Source: Paenibacillus sp. JQZ6Y-1
GTDB lineage: Bacteria > Bacillota > Bacilli > Paenibacillales > Paenibacillaceae
DNA: 64,000 nucleotides
Assembly (NCBI RefSeq): GCF_040719145.1
Contig: NZ_JBFDUZ010000006.1
Coordinates: 117,511 to 181,510, forward strand
Direction: 5' to 3'
In this document: positions 17,950 to 27,873 of the stretch, one piece after another
Layout: every line of letters begins with the position of its first letter
Numbering within the stretch: position 1 is the stretch's first letter
Made by a program: the position numbers and the translations under genes
Notes under the pieces: generated by a model
Told to the model about the DNA's origin: nothing
The model's database searches: none
Seen by the model: only the letters and a program-made list of their open reading frames with translations

Positions 17950-18942
17950 TTACGCGCCTGTCAGGCTTTTCACGATGAAATCAAGCTGTGCATTCATTGA
18001 GATCGGATCGTTGAAATAGTACGCGACCGGATCGATGTTGAATACATGCTTTTCTTTGACTGCCGGTAGCGATTTCCAAAGGCTGCTATTGTACAGCGTC
18101 GAACCAGTTGTCTCGCCATCGCCACCCCAAGGTGCAGTGAAGATATAGTCGCCTGCAAAATCAGGTACATTTTCCAGCGAAATGTCTACATAGCCCGGTC
18201 CGTTATCAATCGCTTCCTTCTGCGTCATTTCTGTACCTTTCAGACCCAGCTCTTGGTACATGATCTCACCGCCACGACCGTAGCTGTCGCCCATTACATA
18301 GACACCTTTGGCGTATGGTTGCAGGATTGAAACCGTTTTGTCGCCTACAGCTGCTTGTACTTTTGGCTTCCATTCCGCAATTTTACTTTCCCAAGCCGCG
18401 GCAACCTCTTTTGCTTTGTCCTCGGTTCCCGTCATTTTGCCAAATTCCTGCAATTGCTCTTTGTACGTATATTGTCCGTATTTGATCGCTACCGTCGGTG
18501 CGATTTTTTCATAGTTTTCCAGATTGGCATCGCCATCCCAGACTACGATCAGATCGGGCTTCAGCGCCATAACTTCTTCCACTTTAGGCGTTTCGCCCAG
18601 ATTGGTTATGCCAGTTGTGGTGCTTTTCAGCATATCACTGGAAAAGACATGATTCACCGTTGCAATCGGCTGTAACCCCAGCGCGACGAAGAATCCGTAA
18701 TAGCTATCCGCCAGCACAACAACACGCTTCGGATGGCTTGGGACTTCCACCTCGCCATTGGCTGCTTTGTAAGTGATGGTTGTAGATTGTGCTTCCGTAG
18801 ACGTAGCTGCTTCGTTACTGCTATCTGTCGCTGTGGAGGCACTACTTGACTGCGACTGCGTTTGTGCCTGACCACAAGCTGCTAATACCCCTACCAGCAG
18901 AATGGTCATCAGGATCATACTGTACTTGCGAAATGTGTGCAT
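17950..18942 (-). CDS. Iron-siderophore ABC substrate-binding lipoprotein
   Basis: The 330-residue lipoprotein has a signal ending LLVGVLAAC (lipobox LAAC), a Ser/Thr/Gln/Glu-rich linker and a FhuD/BtuF-type domain (HPKRVVVLADSYYGFFVALG near residue 70, EVMALKPDLIVVW, YVDISLENVPDFAGDYIF). It should capture a ferric siderophore or ferric citrate. No permease or ATPase is adjacent, so it must work with a transporter elsewhere. A close match to the Fur box sits in its promoter region. It lies between glpK and glpD on the same strand, and the glpD promoter begins only about 80 bases after its stop. Confidence 0.92.
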   Translation of the reverse strand: MHTFRKYSMILMTILLVGVLAACGQAQTQSQSSSASTATDSSNEAATSTEAQSTTITYKAANGEVEVPSHPKRVVVLADSYYGFFVALGLQPIATVNHVFSSDMLKSTTTGITNLGETPKVEEVMALKPDLIVVWDGDANLENYEKIAPTVAIKYGQYTYKEQLQEFGKMTGTEDKAKEVAAAWESKIAEWKPKVQAAVGDKTVSILQPYAKGVYVMGDSYGRGGEIMYQELGLKGTEMTQKEAIDNGPGYVDISLENVPDFAGDYIFTAPWGGDGETTGSTLYNSSLWKSLPAVKEKHVFNIDPVAYYFNDPISMNAQLDFIVKSLTGA

Positions 18943-18969
18943 GGTCTACCCGCCTTTTGAATATTAATT

Positions 18970-18988
18970 GATAAAGATAATCATTTTC
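18970..18988 (-). promoter_or_regulatory. Fur box
   Basis: GATAAAGATAATCATTTTC matches 17 of 19 positions of the Fur consensus GATAATGATAATCATTATC. It ends 28 bases before the start codon, which would give repression when iron is plentiful. Confidence 0.85.
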
Positions 18989-19221
18989 AATCGTCATAGT
19001 ACCACAGAATCTTAGCGATTGCACGGTCTGTTTTGTGACATACGATTGAAATTGTGGCAAACCATAGCAGCACAGTGAGCAGAAATAGAACTCGCCTATA
19101 GATAGCAGCCTAGCGCATACATCTAATGGACAGATTACAGTCTGCTATATATCCGCTGCATCGGCATCTGTTGCAATCCGTAACAGAACCAAGCGCAAAC
19201 GAAGCGGTAACAGTGGACAAC

Positions 19222-19255
19222 AAAAAGCCAGTTATCCTCGAAAGAATAACTGGCT
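19222..19255 (-). terminator. Terminator of glpK
   Basis: On the minus strand GCCAGTTAT pairs with ATAACTGGC around a 10-base loop, followed by TTTTTG, about 120 bases past the glpK stop. Confidence 0.8.
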
Positions 19256-19373
19256 CTCTGTGCTGAAGCCTATATTGTTGCTGCTCTGTAGCATCTATTC
19301 ATAGGATACGGATAAAATGCGGCTGTATACATACAGCCAGCTTCCTACGACGACGTATTAGAATGCTATCGTT

Positions 19374-20912
<1,539 letters not shown>

Positions 20913-20940
20913 TCATGATTTGAGATATTATGCAGTCCAA

Positions 20941-21762
20941 TCAGGCAGCAGCCCGCTTGGCAGTGGTGCGTTCGATTTTGCGTCCATTTAGGTACGCCAG
21001 CAGCAGGAATACGAGTGTGATTCCCAGTACAACCCACAGCATAGGCGCGCTTTGACCGAGGAATACATTTTTGTAGAACAATCCGCCTAGCGAACCGCCC
21101 AGCAGTGGAGAGATCACAGGCACCCAAGCGTATTTCCAATTGGATGATCCTTTGCCTGCAATCGGTAGCAGGAAGTGCATCAGACGCGGACCAAAGTCAC
21201 GAGCCGGGTTGATTGCATAACCAGTTGTACCGCCGAGAGACAAGCCGATGCTGACGACAAGCAAACCAACGATCAATGGGTGAAGACCTTGTGTAAATTC
21301 ATTCGCACCCATGGACAACAATACCATAACGAAGATAAATGTACCGATAATTTCACTCAGCATGTTGCCAACTGGATGTTTGATCGCTGGCGAAGTCGAG
21401 AATACGCTCAGCTTGGTTGCTGGGTCTGGAGTTGCGCCCCAGTGCGGCAAGTACTGGAAGTATACGAGCAGTGCGCCAGCCATTGCACCGATAATCTGTG
21501 CGATAATGTAGCTTGGAACTTGGCTCCACGGGAAGTCGCCGTTAAATGCCAGTGCTAGAGTAACCGCAGGATTCAAATGCGCACCGCTGACGCTACCTAC
21601 TGCATAAACCGCCATCGCTACGGCAAGACCCCAACCAGCACCGATCACGATCCAGCCAGAATTTTGGGCAAACGACTTATTTAGCGAAACACCCGCACAT
21701 ACACCGCCACCCAGTGCAATCAAAATCATTGTCCCTACTAATTCAGCTAAAAACGGTGACAT
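20941..21762 (-). CDS. glpF: Glycerol uptake facilitator
   Basis: The 273-residue aquaglyceroporin has six membrane helices and two half-helix NPA motifs: NPAVT after GAHL and NPARDFGPR after GYAI. The Asp after the second NPAR is the feature that separates glycerol channels from pure water channels. The start is the ATG at 21762 with GGAGG 7 bases before it; the frame opens 17 codons earlier without a site. It is first in the glpF-glpK operon, downstream of a leader terminator. Confidence 0.97.
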   Translation of the reverse strand: MSPFLAELVGTMILIALGGGVCAGVSLNKSFAQNSGWIVIGAGWGLAVAMAVYAVGSVSGAHLNPAVTLALAFNGDFPWSQVPSYIIAQIIGAMAGALLVYFQYLPHWGATPDPATKLSVFSTSPAIKHPVGNMLSEIIGTFIFVMVLLSMGANEFTQGLHPLIVGLLVVSIGLSLGGTTGYAINPARDFGPRLMHFLLPIAGKGSSNWKYAWVPVISPLLGGSLGGLFYKNVFLGQSAPMLWVVLGITLVFLLLAYLNGRKIERTTAKRAAA

Positions 21763-21873
21763 AACAAAACCTCCATTCGATTTTGAAAAACAGATTCGTT
21801 CAACCTGTTGCATTAAGTAAGTGAAACCATAGGATGTATAATCAGCTGATGGTTATACAGGTTATGAGAACAC

Positions 21874-21926
21874 AAAAGAGCCATCGCAAATCTCCCCTTG
21901 GCAATAAAGGGGGTTCTGCGTGGCTC
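21874..21926 (-). promoter_or_regulatory. glpFK leader terminator (GlpP antitermination target)
   Basis: On the minus strand GAGCCACGCA pairs with TGCGATGGCTC with a single bulged base, an inner CCCCTT/AAGGGG helix closes the loop, and TTTTG follows. It lies between the glpF promoter and start codon, as in the glpD leader. Confidence 0.82.
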
Positions 21927-21945
21927 TCCTGTTCTCCGTCACATG

Positions 21946-21956
21946 TATTAACTTGT
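21946..21956 (-). promoter_or_regulatory. Conserved leader element shared with glpD
   Basis: On the minus strand ACAAGTTAATA occurs just downstream of the glpF -10, and the identical 11 bases occur just downstream of the glpD -10 (17826-17836). It is at the very start of both transcripts, so it is a candidate GlpP recognition element. Confidence 0.5.
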
Positions 21957-21960
21957 GTTC

Positions 21961-21989
21961 ATCATATCGTAACATGTAAGCGGTGTCAA
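21961..21989 (-). promoter_or_regulatory. glpFK promoter
   Basis: On the minus strand a perfect -35 TTGACA (21984-21989) and -10 TATGAT (21961-21966) are 17 bases apart. Confidence 0.88.
21975..21989 (-). promoter_or_regulatory. cre (CcpA) site over the glpFK -35
   Basis: On the minus strand TTGACACCGCTTACA matches 14 of 15 positions of WTGNAANCGNWWNCA and includes the whole -35 box, so CcpA would exclude RNA polymerase. Confidence 0.7.
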
Positions 21990-22050
21990 CATGCTTTTTT
22001 TCATTTACTGTTCATGCAGTGTTATTAAAAAAAGCGATATAATGAAGGTT

Positions 22051-22608
22051 CTATGCTTTGCGGTAATGATGGAACAAGTCTTGATTGGACGTAGTCACAG
22101 CGGTTGCTCCGGCTTGCAGCGCACGCTCTACATCATCGACGGTACGGATCAATCCACCAGCAAATACTGGTACACCGGCACGCTCCACCACTTCCTTGAT
22201 CATATGTGGCACAACGCCCGGTAATACTTCGATATAATCAGGCTGTGTCTTTTCCAATAGCGCATAGCTTTTTTCCAAGGCGATTGTATCCAGCATGAAC
22301 ACACGCTGGATGGCGATAACGCCTTTTTGTTTTGCCTTCATGATAACATTGCCGCGTGTGGAGATAATGCCGTATGGCTTGATCTCTTGGCATAAATATT
22401 CGGCGGCATACTCATCATTCTTCAATCCATGCACCAGATCGGCATGAAGAAACATCTGCTTGTTATGGGCATTCGCCATTCTATAGATGCTTTTCAATTG
22501 CGCGATATGGGTATCTAGAAATACACCATATTGATAAGGGCTGTCCAGCAGATGATCGAATTGCTTCATCGTTTTGGCAGCCGGTAAAATCGCCTGTCCC
22601 TGAAACAT
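22051..22608 (-). CDS. glpP: Glycerol operon antiterminator
   Basis: The 185-residue RNA-binding antiterminator is activated by glycerol 3-phosphate and lets transcription pass leader terminators of glp genes. It matches Bacillus GlpP closely: ILPAAKTMKQFDHLLDSPYQ, the HADLVHGLKNDEYAAEYLCQ segment, IISTRGNVIMKAKQKG, and PDYIEVLPGVVPHMIKEV. FAGGLIRTVDDVERALQAGA follows, with AVTTSN near the end. It is the first gene of the glp group; glpF has its own promoter behind it. The ribosome binding site is weak; a GTG three codons upstream is an alternative start. Confidence 0.94.
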   Translation of the reverse strand: MFQGQAILPAAKTMKQFDHLLDSPYQYGVFLDTHIAQLKSIYRMANAHNKQMFLHADLVHGLKNDEYAAEYLCQEIKPYGIISTRGNVIMKAKQKGVIAIQRVFMLDTIALEKSYALLEKTQPDYIEVLPGVVPHMIKEVVERAGVPVFAGGLIRTVDDVERALQAGATAVTTSNQDLFHHYRKA

Positions 22609-22685
22609 GCTAATCACTCATTTCATTATATTCAACATTCGTAATCGATCGTATAAAGCGATACAAATACATTCGCTATCGCTCC

Positions 22686-23300
22686 TTACGATTCGTTGGA
22701 TCGCCAGTCATACTCCATTCGCTTCGCTGTTGTATTCGCCGCATCAGTACCTAAGTATCTGCCGACAAGATGCAGCGACATATGTATCCCCGCTGAGATA
22801 CCCCCCGACGTAATAATCCAGCCCTGATCAACCAACTTCACATCTGACTGCACATCCACTGCGGGATAATCGCGTTCCAGTCGCTCTAGATCCATCCAGT
22901 GGGTTGTCGCCTTGAGACCGTCGAGCAGTCCCGCTTCCGTCAGCAGAAATGCGCCAGTACAGACAGAGGCAATCTGCACACCTTCGGCGGCATATGACTT
23001 GATCCAGTTCAGTACCTCTGGCTTGTGAATCTCGATCTCCTCTGCTCCATATCCGCCCGGAATAATGAGCATGTCTATCGGAGGCAGACTGGAAAAGCTA
23101 TGCTCTGGCTGCACCTGCAAGCCATTACGCGCTGTAATCATCTGTCCATCTGCGGATACGGTATGCACGTTAAATCCCTTTACACCGGGGTCTGCTTCAG
23201 CGATCGAGAATACTTCAAATGGACCGGCAAAATCCAAAACCTCCACTTCATGAAACAAAAATAAGCCAATCTGATGTGGTTTGTATCCCTGTTGCTCCAT
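22686..23300 (-). CDS. DJ-1/PfpI family protein
   Basis: The 204-residue protein has the GATase1-like fold of DJ-1/PfpI proteins. The nucleophile elbow ASVCTGAFLLTEAGLLDG holds the conserved cysteine, with AATTHW-like TTHWMDLERL after it and the start IGLFLFHEVEVLDFAGPFEV. These segments match isonitrile hydratase-like and AraC N-terminal-like members; no AraC helix-turn-helix follows, so it is a stand-alone domain. Possible roles are isonitrile hydration or glyoxalase/stress functions; I cannot choose. It is upstream of glpP with 77 bases between and no terminator, so read-through is possible. Confidence 0.88.
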   Translation of the reverse strand: MEQQGYKPHQIGLFLFHEVEVLDFAGPFEVFSIAEADPGVKGFNVHTVSADGQMITARNGLQVQPEHSFSSLPPIDMLIIPGGYGAEEIEIHKPEVLNWIKSYAAEGVQIASVCTGAFLLTEAGLLDGLKATTHWMDLERLERDYPAVDVQSDVKLVDQGWIITSGGISAGIHMSLHLVGRYLGTDAANTTAKRMEYDWRSNES

Positions 23301-23756
23301 TCTCCATACCCCTTTTCTCTATTATATGCTGTGAATGTAGCCATTATGCTCAACATAGTTGTCCCATATGCACAATGGAAATGCAAGATATTCAATAAGT
23401 GAGCGGTCAACCTGTAATGGATGTGAATTCATGATTGCTTTCACTATAGCTTGTTTTTTACTATATTGCTCTGTTCAAAGCAAAAAAGAATGTTTGGCTG
23501 TATAGCAATGGTAAAGCTTGTTGCAGCATCAATACATCTTTTCCAATTATTGAGATATAAAAGGGTAACATTTTGTGCATAACAGACAAATAATGCGAGA
23601 TTCCCCTCTGTATTTTTTGACATGGGAACAATGGTGATGTCAGGTATTTTATAGTAAAATTCTGGTTACTGTTGTTTTGCGCTGTGACGCGCTGCTCTGT
23701 GTAGTCATAGGTAGGGTAAAGACAGACAGGGAAATGGATATGAAGGAGAGTTACAT
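23301..23756. other. Divergent intergenic region
   Basis: It separates the DJ-1/PfpI gene (minus) from the BASS symporter gene (plus). A TTGACA is present near 23617 but without a matching -10 at proper spacing. I see no riboswitch or gene. Confidence 0.5.
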
Positions 23757-24719
23757 ATGAATGCAGTTGCTAGAGTCAGTAAATTTGTCGGAGACACCTT
23801 TTCCGTCTGGGTCATTGTATTCGCGTTGCTAGGATTTTTTCTGCCCTCGTGGTTTATTGGGTTAAAGGGGCAGATTTCGCTGCTGCTTGGTATTATTATG
23901 TTCGGCATGGGGTTAACGCTATCATCTGCCGATTTTCGTGAGGTATTCCGTCGTCCACTGGATGTGGCACTTGGTGTGATCGGTCACTATATCATTATGC
24001 CGCTGCTGGCATTCGGTCTCGCTGTGTCGCTCAATCTACCACCGGATATTGCAGTTGGCGTGATCCTCGTCGGCTGTTGTCCAAGTGGTACGGCATCCAA
24101 CGTGATGACATATCTCGCCAAAGGCGATGTAGCGCTCGGCGTCTCGATCGCTTCGGTATCCACGCTGATTGCACCGCTCGCAACACCTGCGATGATCTCG
24201 CTGCTTGCCGGTCAATGGATGCATGTGAGTGCCGCTAGTCTGATTTTGGATATTTTAAAAGTCGTGATCGTGCCGATTGTTCTTGGCGTCATTGTCAAAG
24301 CATTGTTCCGTAAGCAAGCGGAAGCTGCAACGGTCGCGCTGCCGTTTGTATCCACACTGGCGATTGTGCTGATTGTAGCAATTGTGGTTGGTCTGAACAA
24401 AAGTCATATTGTGGAATCGGGGCTGCTGATCTTCGCAGTCGTTATTTTGCATAACGGGCTGGGGTATCTGCTTGGCTATCTGTTTGCCCGTCTGGTAGGC
24501 ATGGATGCTGCCAAGCGGAAAGCGATTGTATTTGAAACGGGTATGCAAAACTCCGGTCTTGGTGCAAGTCTGGCAGCGGCACATTTTAATCCGCTGGCTG
24601 CGGTGCCAAGTGCGATCTTTAGCGTGTGGCATAATATCTCCGGTTCGCTACTAGCGACGTGGTTTGCTCGCCGTGCTGCTCGACTGGAAAAGGATAATCC
24701 TGCGATACACAAACATTGA
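23757..24719 (+). CDS. Bile acid:sodium symporter (BASS) family transporter
   Basis: The 320-residue membrane protein has about ten helices and BASS/SBF family signatures: MFGMGLTLSSADFREVFRRP, VGVILVGCCPSGTASNVMTYLAKGDVALGVS and the sodium-site segment FETGMQNSGLGASLAAAHF. Bacterial members such as YocS and ASBT carry small organic anions with sodium, not necessarily bile acids. A ribosome binding site (GAAGGAGAG) precedes the ATG. Monocistronic, ending in a strong shared terminator. Confidence 0.95.
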   Translation: MNAVARVSKFVGDTFSVWVIVFALLGFFLPSWFIGLKGQISLLLGIIMFGMGLTLSSADFREVFRRPLDVALGVIGHYIIMPLLAFGLAVSLNLPPDIAVGVILVGCCPSGTASNVMTYLAKGDVALGVSIASVSTLIAPLATPAMISLLAGQWMHVSAASLILDILKVVIVPIVLGVIVKALFRKQAEAATVALPFVSTLAIVLIVAIVVGLNKSHIVESGLLIFAVVILHNGLGYLLGYLFARLVGMDAAKRKAIVFETGMQNSGLGASLAAAHFNPLAAVPSAIFSVWHNISGSLLATWFARRAARLEKDNPAIHKH

Positions 24720-24777
24720 TATGTGTTTTCTTTCCGCATAGCTGAATGGATGTCACTCTATACTGCTGTTAGCAGAC

Positions 24778-24832
24778 ATGCAAAAACCCTGTTGTTGCGA
24801 TTCTCTTTCGCGTCAGCAGGGTTTTTGCATGT
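24778..24832. terminator. Bidirectional terminator
   Basis: ATGCAAAAACCCTG and CAGGGTTTTTGCAT form a 14-bp stem with A/T tracts in both arms, between two convergent genes. Confidence 0.9.
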
Positions 24833-24848
24833 TCCCAAGTCTTCAGAG

Positions 24849-25307
24849 TTAGTCCTGAAGCTTTAGTTGACCTGCCTCCAGTTTCTTTCGATCATTGGCA
24901 TCGTGTAGCAGATCCGATAAGGTGTAATTGCGCAAATATTCAATGGCTTGCAGCTCGGCGTCCATCATGACATGACTTAACGCATCACTGAGCGGTGCAC
25001 AGCCAGATTTCTCTTCATCCCGATTCGCCTGATCCTCATGACGAATCGCCTGATAAATATCTGCTAGTGTTAGCGAATCGGCAGGGATACGCAAGGAATA
25101 TCCCCCGTCTCTGCCTTCGCGCGTGTCGACAATGCCGTGATTAGCCAGTGTTGACAGAATTCTTCGCAAAAATGTGGCATGCGATTGAACCTGAGCCGCA
25201 ATCACTGAGCTGGATACGGTTCCCCCATTGTGAGCCAATCCGGCTAAAGCGTGTACTGCGGTGTTAAATCGTGCAGGACCAATCGATCTGGTTCTGGATA
25301 CAGTCAT
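24849..25307 (-). CDS. Rrf2-family transcriptional regulator
   Basis: The 152-residue protein has an N-terminal winged helix typical of Rrf2 proteins (RFNTAVHALAGLAHN, SSSVIAAQVQSHATFLRRIL, DTREGRDGGYSLRIP and TLADIYQAI). Iron-sulphur-binding Rrf2 members need three cysteines; only one is present here (CAPL), so it may instead sense another redox or small-molecule signal, like YwnA or CymR. The ribosome binding site is AAGGGGG. Confidence 0.9.
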   Translation of the reverse strand: MTVSRTRSIGPARFNTAVHALAGLAHNGGTVSSSVIAAQVQSHATFLRRILSTLANHGIVDTREGRDGGYSLRIPADSLTLADIYQAIRHEDQANRDEEKSGCAPLSDALSHVMMDAELQAIEYLRNYTLSDLLHDANDRKKLEAGQLKLQD

Positions 25308-25453
25308 AGCGTTCCCCCTTCTAGTTCTTCATCTCAGATTTTAGCTCAGCAGTTAAGTTAAGGCAACATCAATTTACCAGACGTCCAATTCGGCAAATAG
25401 AACGTTTGCGCAACTGCACTAAGGGAAAACCGGTTGATGTATCCATTTACCCG

Positions 25454-26011
25454 CTAACTGACTGTTATAAACGAAAATAAACATAGTATCTGATTCTTTT
25501 TACCTAGTGACTTAGGTCTAAACCCAATGACTACAGACAGTAGAATCCAGATCGTCAAAATCACCATTGGTTTCAATGGTTTAAACAGCTTCCTCACCGG
25601 TTCGAATAAGCCACCAAATGCTTCTTCTGGCACCAATTTATCTTTTTTCTTTTTCAGCTTGTTCATTTCGACCGTAATCAGGGGAATGAGCATTTTGACC
25701 ATCTCTATATCTGTTGTTCGATAATAGTCGCGAATCATCATTTGAGCGCTCTCGCCCATATGTAAACGAATCTCTGCCAGTTGATGAAACAATTCTTTCT
25801 GCGCATCTGGTGTCGGGTAGTGTCCAACATACGCAATCTGTGCCTCCAAACGAGCATACATCTTCAGCTTATTTTCTACAGTAGTGATTTTGCTTTGTTC
25901 TTCGCTAGTTACCATGACTTTAAACTCTTTATAGAGCCATATGAATAATGGTAACAGCAACGAGATATACACATTTTCTTTTATAAAAGAGACGATTGCG
26001 GTCATATCCAC
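25454..26011 (-). CDS. Protein of unknown function with two terminal membrane helices
   Basis: I do not recognise this 185-residue protein. It has an N-terminal hydrophobic helix (YISLLLPLFIWLY), a long charged alpha-helical middle (residues 35-135, with HYPTPDAQKELFHQLAEIRL and a lysine-rich MNKLKKKKDKL), and a C-terminal helix (PMVILTIWILLSVVIGF). This suggests a membrane hairpin with a cytoplasmic helical domain. A GTG start at 26011 is used, with AAGGGG 11 bases before; the ATG two codons later is possible. Alone on its transcript as far as can be seen. Confidence 0.65.
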   Translation of the reverse strand: MDMTAIVSFIKENVYISLLLPLFIWLYKEFKVMVTSEEQSKITTVENKLKMYARLEAQIAYVGHYPTPDAQKELFHQLAEIRLHMGESAQMMIRDYYRTTDIEMVKMLIPLITVEMNKLKKKKDKLVPEEAFGGLFEPVRKLFKPLKPMVILTIWILLSVVIGFRPKSLGKKNQILCLFSFITVS

Positions 26012-26079
26012 CTGTATATTTTCCCCTTATCTTCGTAGTGTTCGCGCTAGTTTGGAACATGTTTATGTCCAACCAAAGA

Positions 26080-26106
26080 GCCCGGAGCATTCACTCCGGG
26101 CTTTCT
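26080..26106 (-). terminator. Terminator after ppaC
   Basis: GCCCGGAG and CTCCGGGC form an 8-bp GC-rich stem. T-rich text follows on both strands (TCTTT on the minus strand). It lies about 35 bases past the ppaC stop. Confidence 0.75.
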
Positions 26107-26138
26107 GTTGATGTTGCCTAATTTAACTGCTTTTGATT

Positions 26139-27065
26139 TTACGCAGTGAAGTTGTCGGTCAGAACCGGTACAACTTGAGATTTACGGGATACAACGCCTT
26201 TCAGCAGGGCAGTGTTGTTGTTCAGGGATACGCTGTATGCTTTCTCTACAACGTCCTGACGTTGACCCAGCGCCAGACCTACAGAGTCGTTGTTCAGAAT
26301 ATCAGTTACGACGAACAGGAACAGATCCAGCCCTTTGTCAGCGATCACTTTGTTGATCGCTGCTTCCAGCTCGGACTGCTTGGACAGCACATCGTTAACA
26401 TCTACCGTATTCACTTGAGCGATTTCGACTTTCGCATCGCCCATTTGGAATTCTTTCGCATCCAGCGTGATCAGTTGCTCTACCGTTTTCTGGCTCAGAT
26501 CCGCTCCAGCTTTCAGCATATCCAGACCGTATTTTGCTGTTTCTACGCCAGCGATTTGTGCCAACTCAGTAGCAGCCGCTACGTCCTGTGGTGTGCAGGT
26601 TGGGGATTTGAACAGCAGGGAGTCGGAAATGATCGCAGACAGCATTAGACCGGCTACTTCTTGAGAAATGGCTACGCCATTTTCTTTGTATAGCTTGTTC
26701 AGGATGGTCGCTGTGCAGCCTACAGGCTCAGCACGGTAGTACAGTGGCGCGCTTGTTTCAAAGTTAGCGATCCGGTGATGGTCGATCACTTCAGTAACAG
26801 TTACCTGATCGATATCGTCAGCGCTTTGCTGGCGCTCATTGTGATCAACGAGAATAACTTCTTTCACTTCGCTCACTTTGTCCACCAGACGTGGGGCTTC
26901 TACTTTGAAATAGTCGAGTGCGTATTGCGTTTCTCCATTGACTTCACCAAGGCGAACAGCTTCCGCGTCCACACCCAGCTTTTTTTTCAGTTCCGCATAA
27001 GCGATAGCGGATGTAATGGTGTCCGTGTCCGGATTTTTATGACCAAAAATCAATACCTGTGGCAT
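26139..27065 (-). CDS. ppaC: Manganese-dependent inorganic pyrophosphatase
   Basis: The 308-residue family II pyrophosphatase hydrolyses PPi in the cytosol and pulls biosynthetic reactions forward. The DHH-family metal ligands are visible: His9, Asp13 and Asp15 in FGHKNPDTD, Asp74 in LVDHNE, and Asp95-His96-His97 in VIDHHR. The C-terminal substrate-binding SRKSQVVP is also present. Length is normal. The ribosome binding site is AAAGGAG. Confidence 0.97.
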   Translation of the reverse strand: MPQVLIFGHKNPDTDTITSAIAYAELKKKLGVDAEAVRLGEVNGETQYALDYFKVEAPRLVDKVSEVKEVILVDHNERQQSADDIDQVTVTEVIDHHRIANFETSAPLYYRAEPVGCTATILNKLYKENGVAISQEVAGLMLSAIISDSLLFKSPTCTPQDVAAATELAQIAGVETAKYGLDMLKAGADLSQKTVEQLITLDAKEFQMGDAKVEIAQVNTVDVNDVLSKQSELEAAINKVIADKGLDLFLFVVTDILNNDSVGLALGQRQDVVEKAYSVSLNNNTALLKGVVSRKSQVVPVLTDNFTA

Positions 27066-27207
27066 AATGACACTCCTTTAATTGGATAGGTTTGCGGGAA
27101 CAGTATATCTTACCTTCCCCGTTTTCTTCAATAGTATACCTTGATTCCAAATTAAAATGAAGTCTATTCTTACTAATTATATAGGAATTAACGAATTTAA
27201 TGATAGG

Positions 27208-27780
27208 TTAGGGATACATCGATGCCACTTTGCCTTGTAAAAGAATTCCCTCTTCGGGATTCATCCGTAGCCCGGTTTGCTGAATACGTTCAACAATCAA
27301 GCCTTGATGCAAATCGGGATATGCCTGTAATTTCTCTACAATGGAATGTACAGCAGCGTGCTCGTCCAACACGGCACAGCCTAGATATGCAGTAAGCGAG
27401 CCTTCCAAGCCGTGCCAGCAAATTACGTATCCGTTACCTGTTTCCTCCAATGCCTGTTCGATCAGATGCTCCAGTCTATTTTGTTCTTCTTCGTTCATCT
27501 GTCCAATGCTTTTATGTTCGTTGTGAATCAGCAGATTGATATTTTGCTCCACCGGTTCGTATAGATCATAGCCATGCTCCTGATGCTCGTGCATGATCGT
27601 TAGGGCAGCATTAGGCGACAGCAGCTTTTTCCAAAAGCTTAATTCCTGCTCCTGAAATTCGCCACGCTGTCCAACCGGGGCAGACATCGTCTCTACCTTG
27701 CCGGGCTGCACACGAATGCGCCAATACCAGAGCTGATGATCGTGCATTTTGATAAACAATTTGTTCTCGCTGATCTCCAT
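27208..27780 (-). CDS. Protein of unknown function, possibly WGR-like N-terminus
   Basis: The 190-residue soluble protein is not recognised. The first 45 residues (KLFIKMHDHQLWYWRIRVQP, then KVETMSAPVGQRG) faintly resemble a WGR domain, with aromatic strands and a glycine turn. The middle has an acidic helix (MNEEEQNRLEHLIEQALEET) and the C-terminal half alternates strands and helices. The frame opens at 27843; the ATG at 27780 has AAGGGAG 8 bases before it. It lies 93 bases after the LysR-type gene and may share its transcript. Confidence 0.7.
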   Translation of the reverse strand: MEISENKLFIKMHDHQLWYWRIRVQPGKVETMSAPVGQRGEFQEQELSFWKKLLSPNAALTIMHEHQEHGYDLYEPVEQNINLLIHNEHKSIGQMNEEEQNRLEHLIEQALEETGNGYVICWHGLEGSLTAYLGCAVLDEHAAVHSIVEKLQAYPDLHQGLIVERIQQTGLRMNPEEGILLQGKVASMYP

Positions 27781-27873
27781 AAGATAGGCTCCCTTCACAT
27801 CCATCACATCGCTTTGACTACAGACATGGCACATGACCCTCATACAACCATAGACACATGAATTACTTTTCTA

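Larger units (their letters stand above)
18943..19373. other. Intergenic region between glpK and the siderophore-binding gene
   Basis: It holds the glpK terminator and the Fur box. An 18-bp perfect palindrome (19321-19338) just past the glpK stop has no T run and no clear role. Confidence 0.5.

Noticed and set aside
19321..19338. 18-bp palindrome after glpK as a terminator
   Set aside because: No T run follows on either strand; the real terminator with TTTTT is at 19222-19255.
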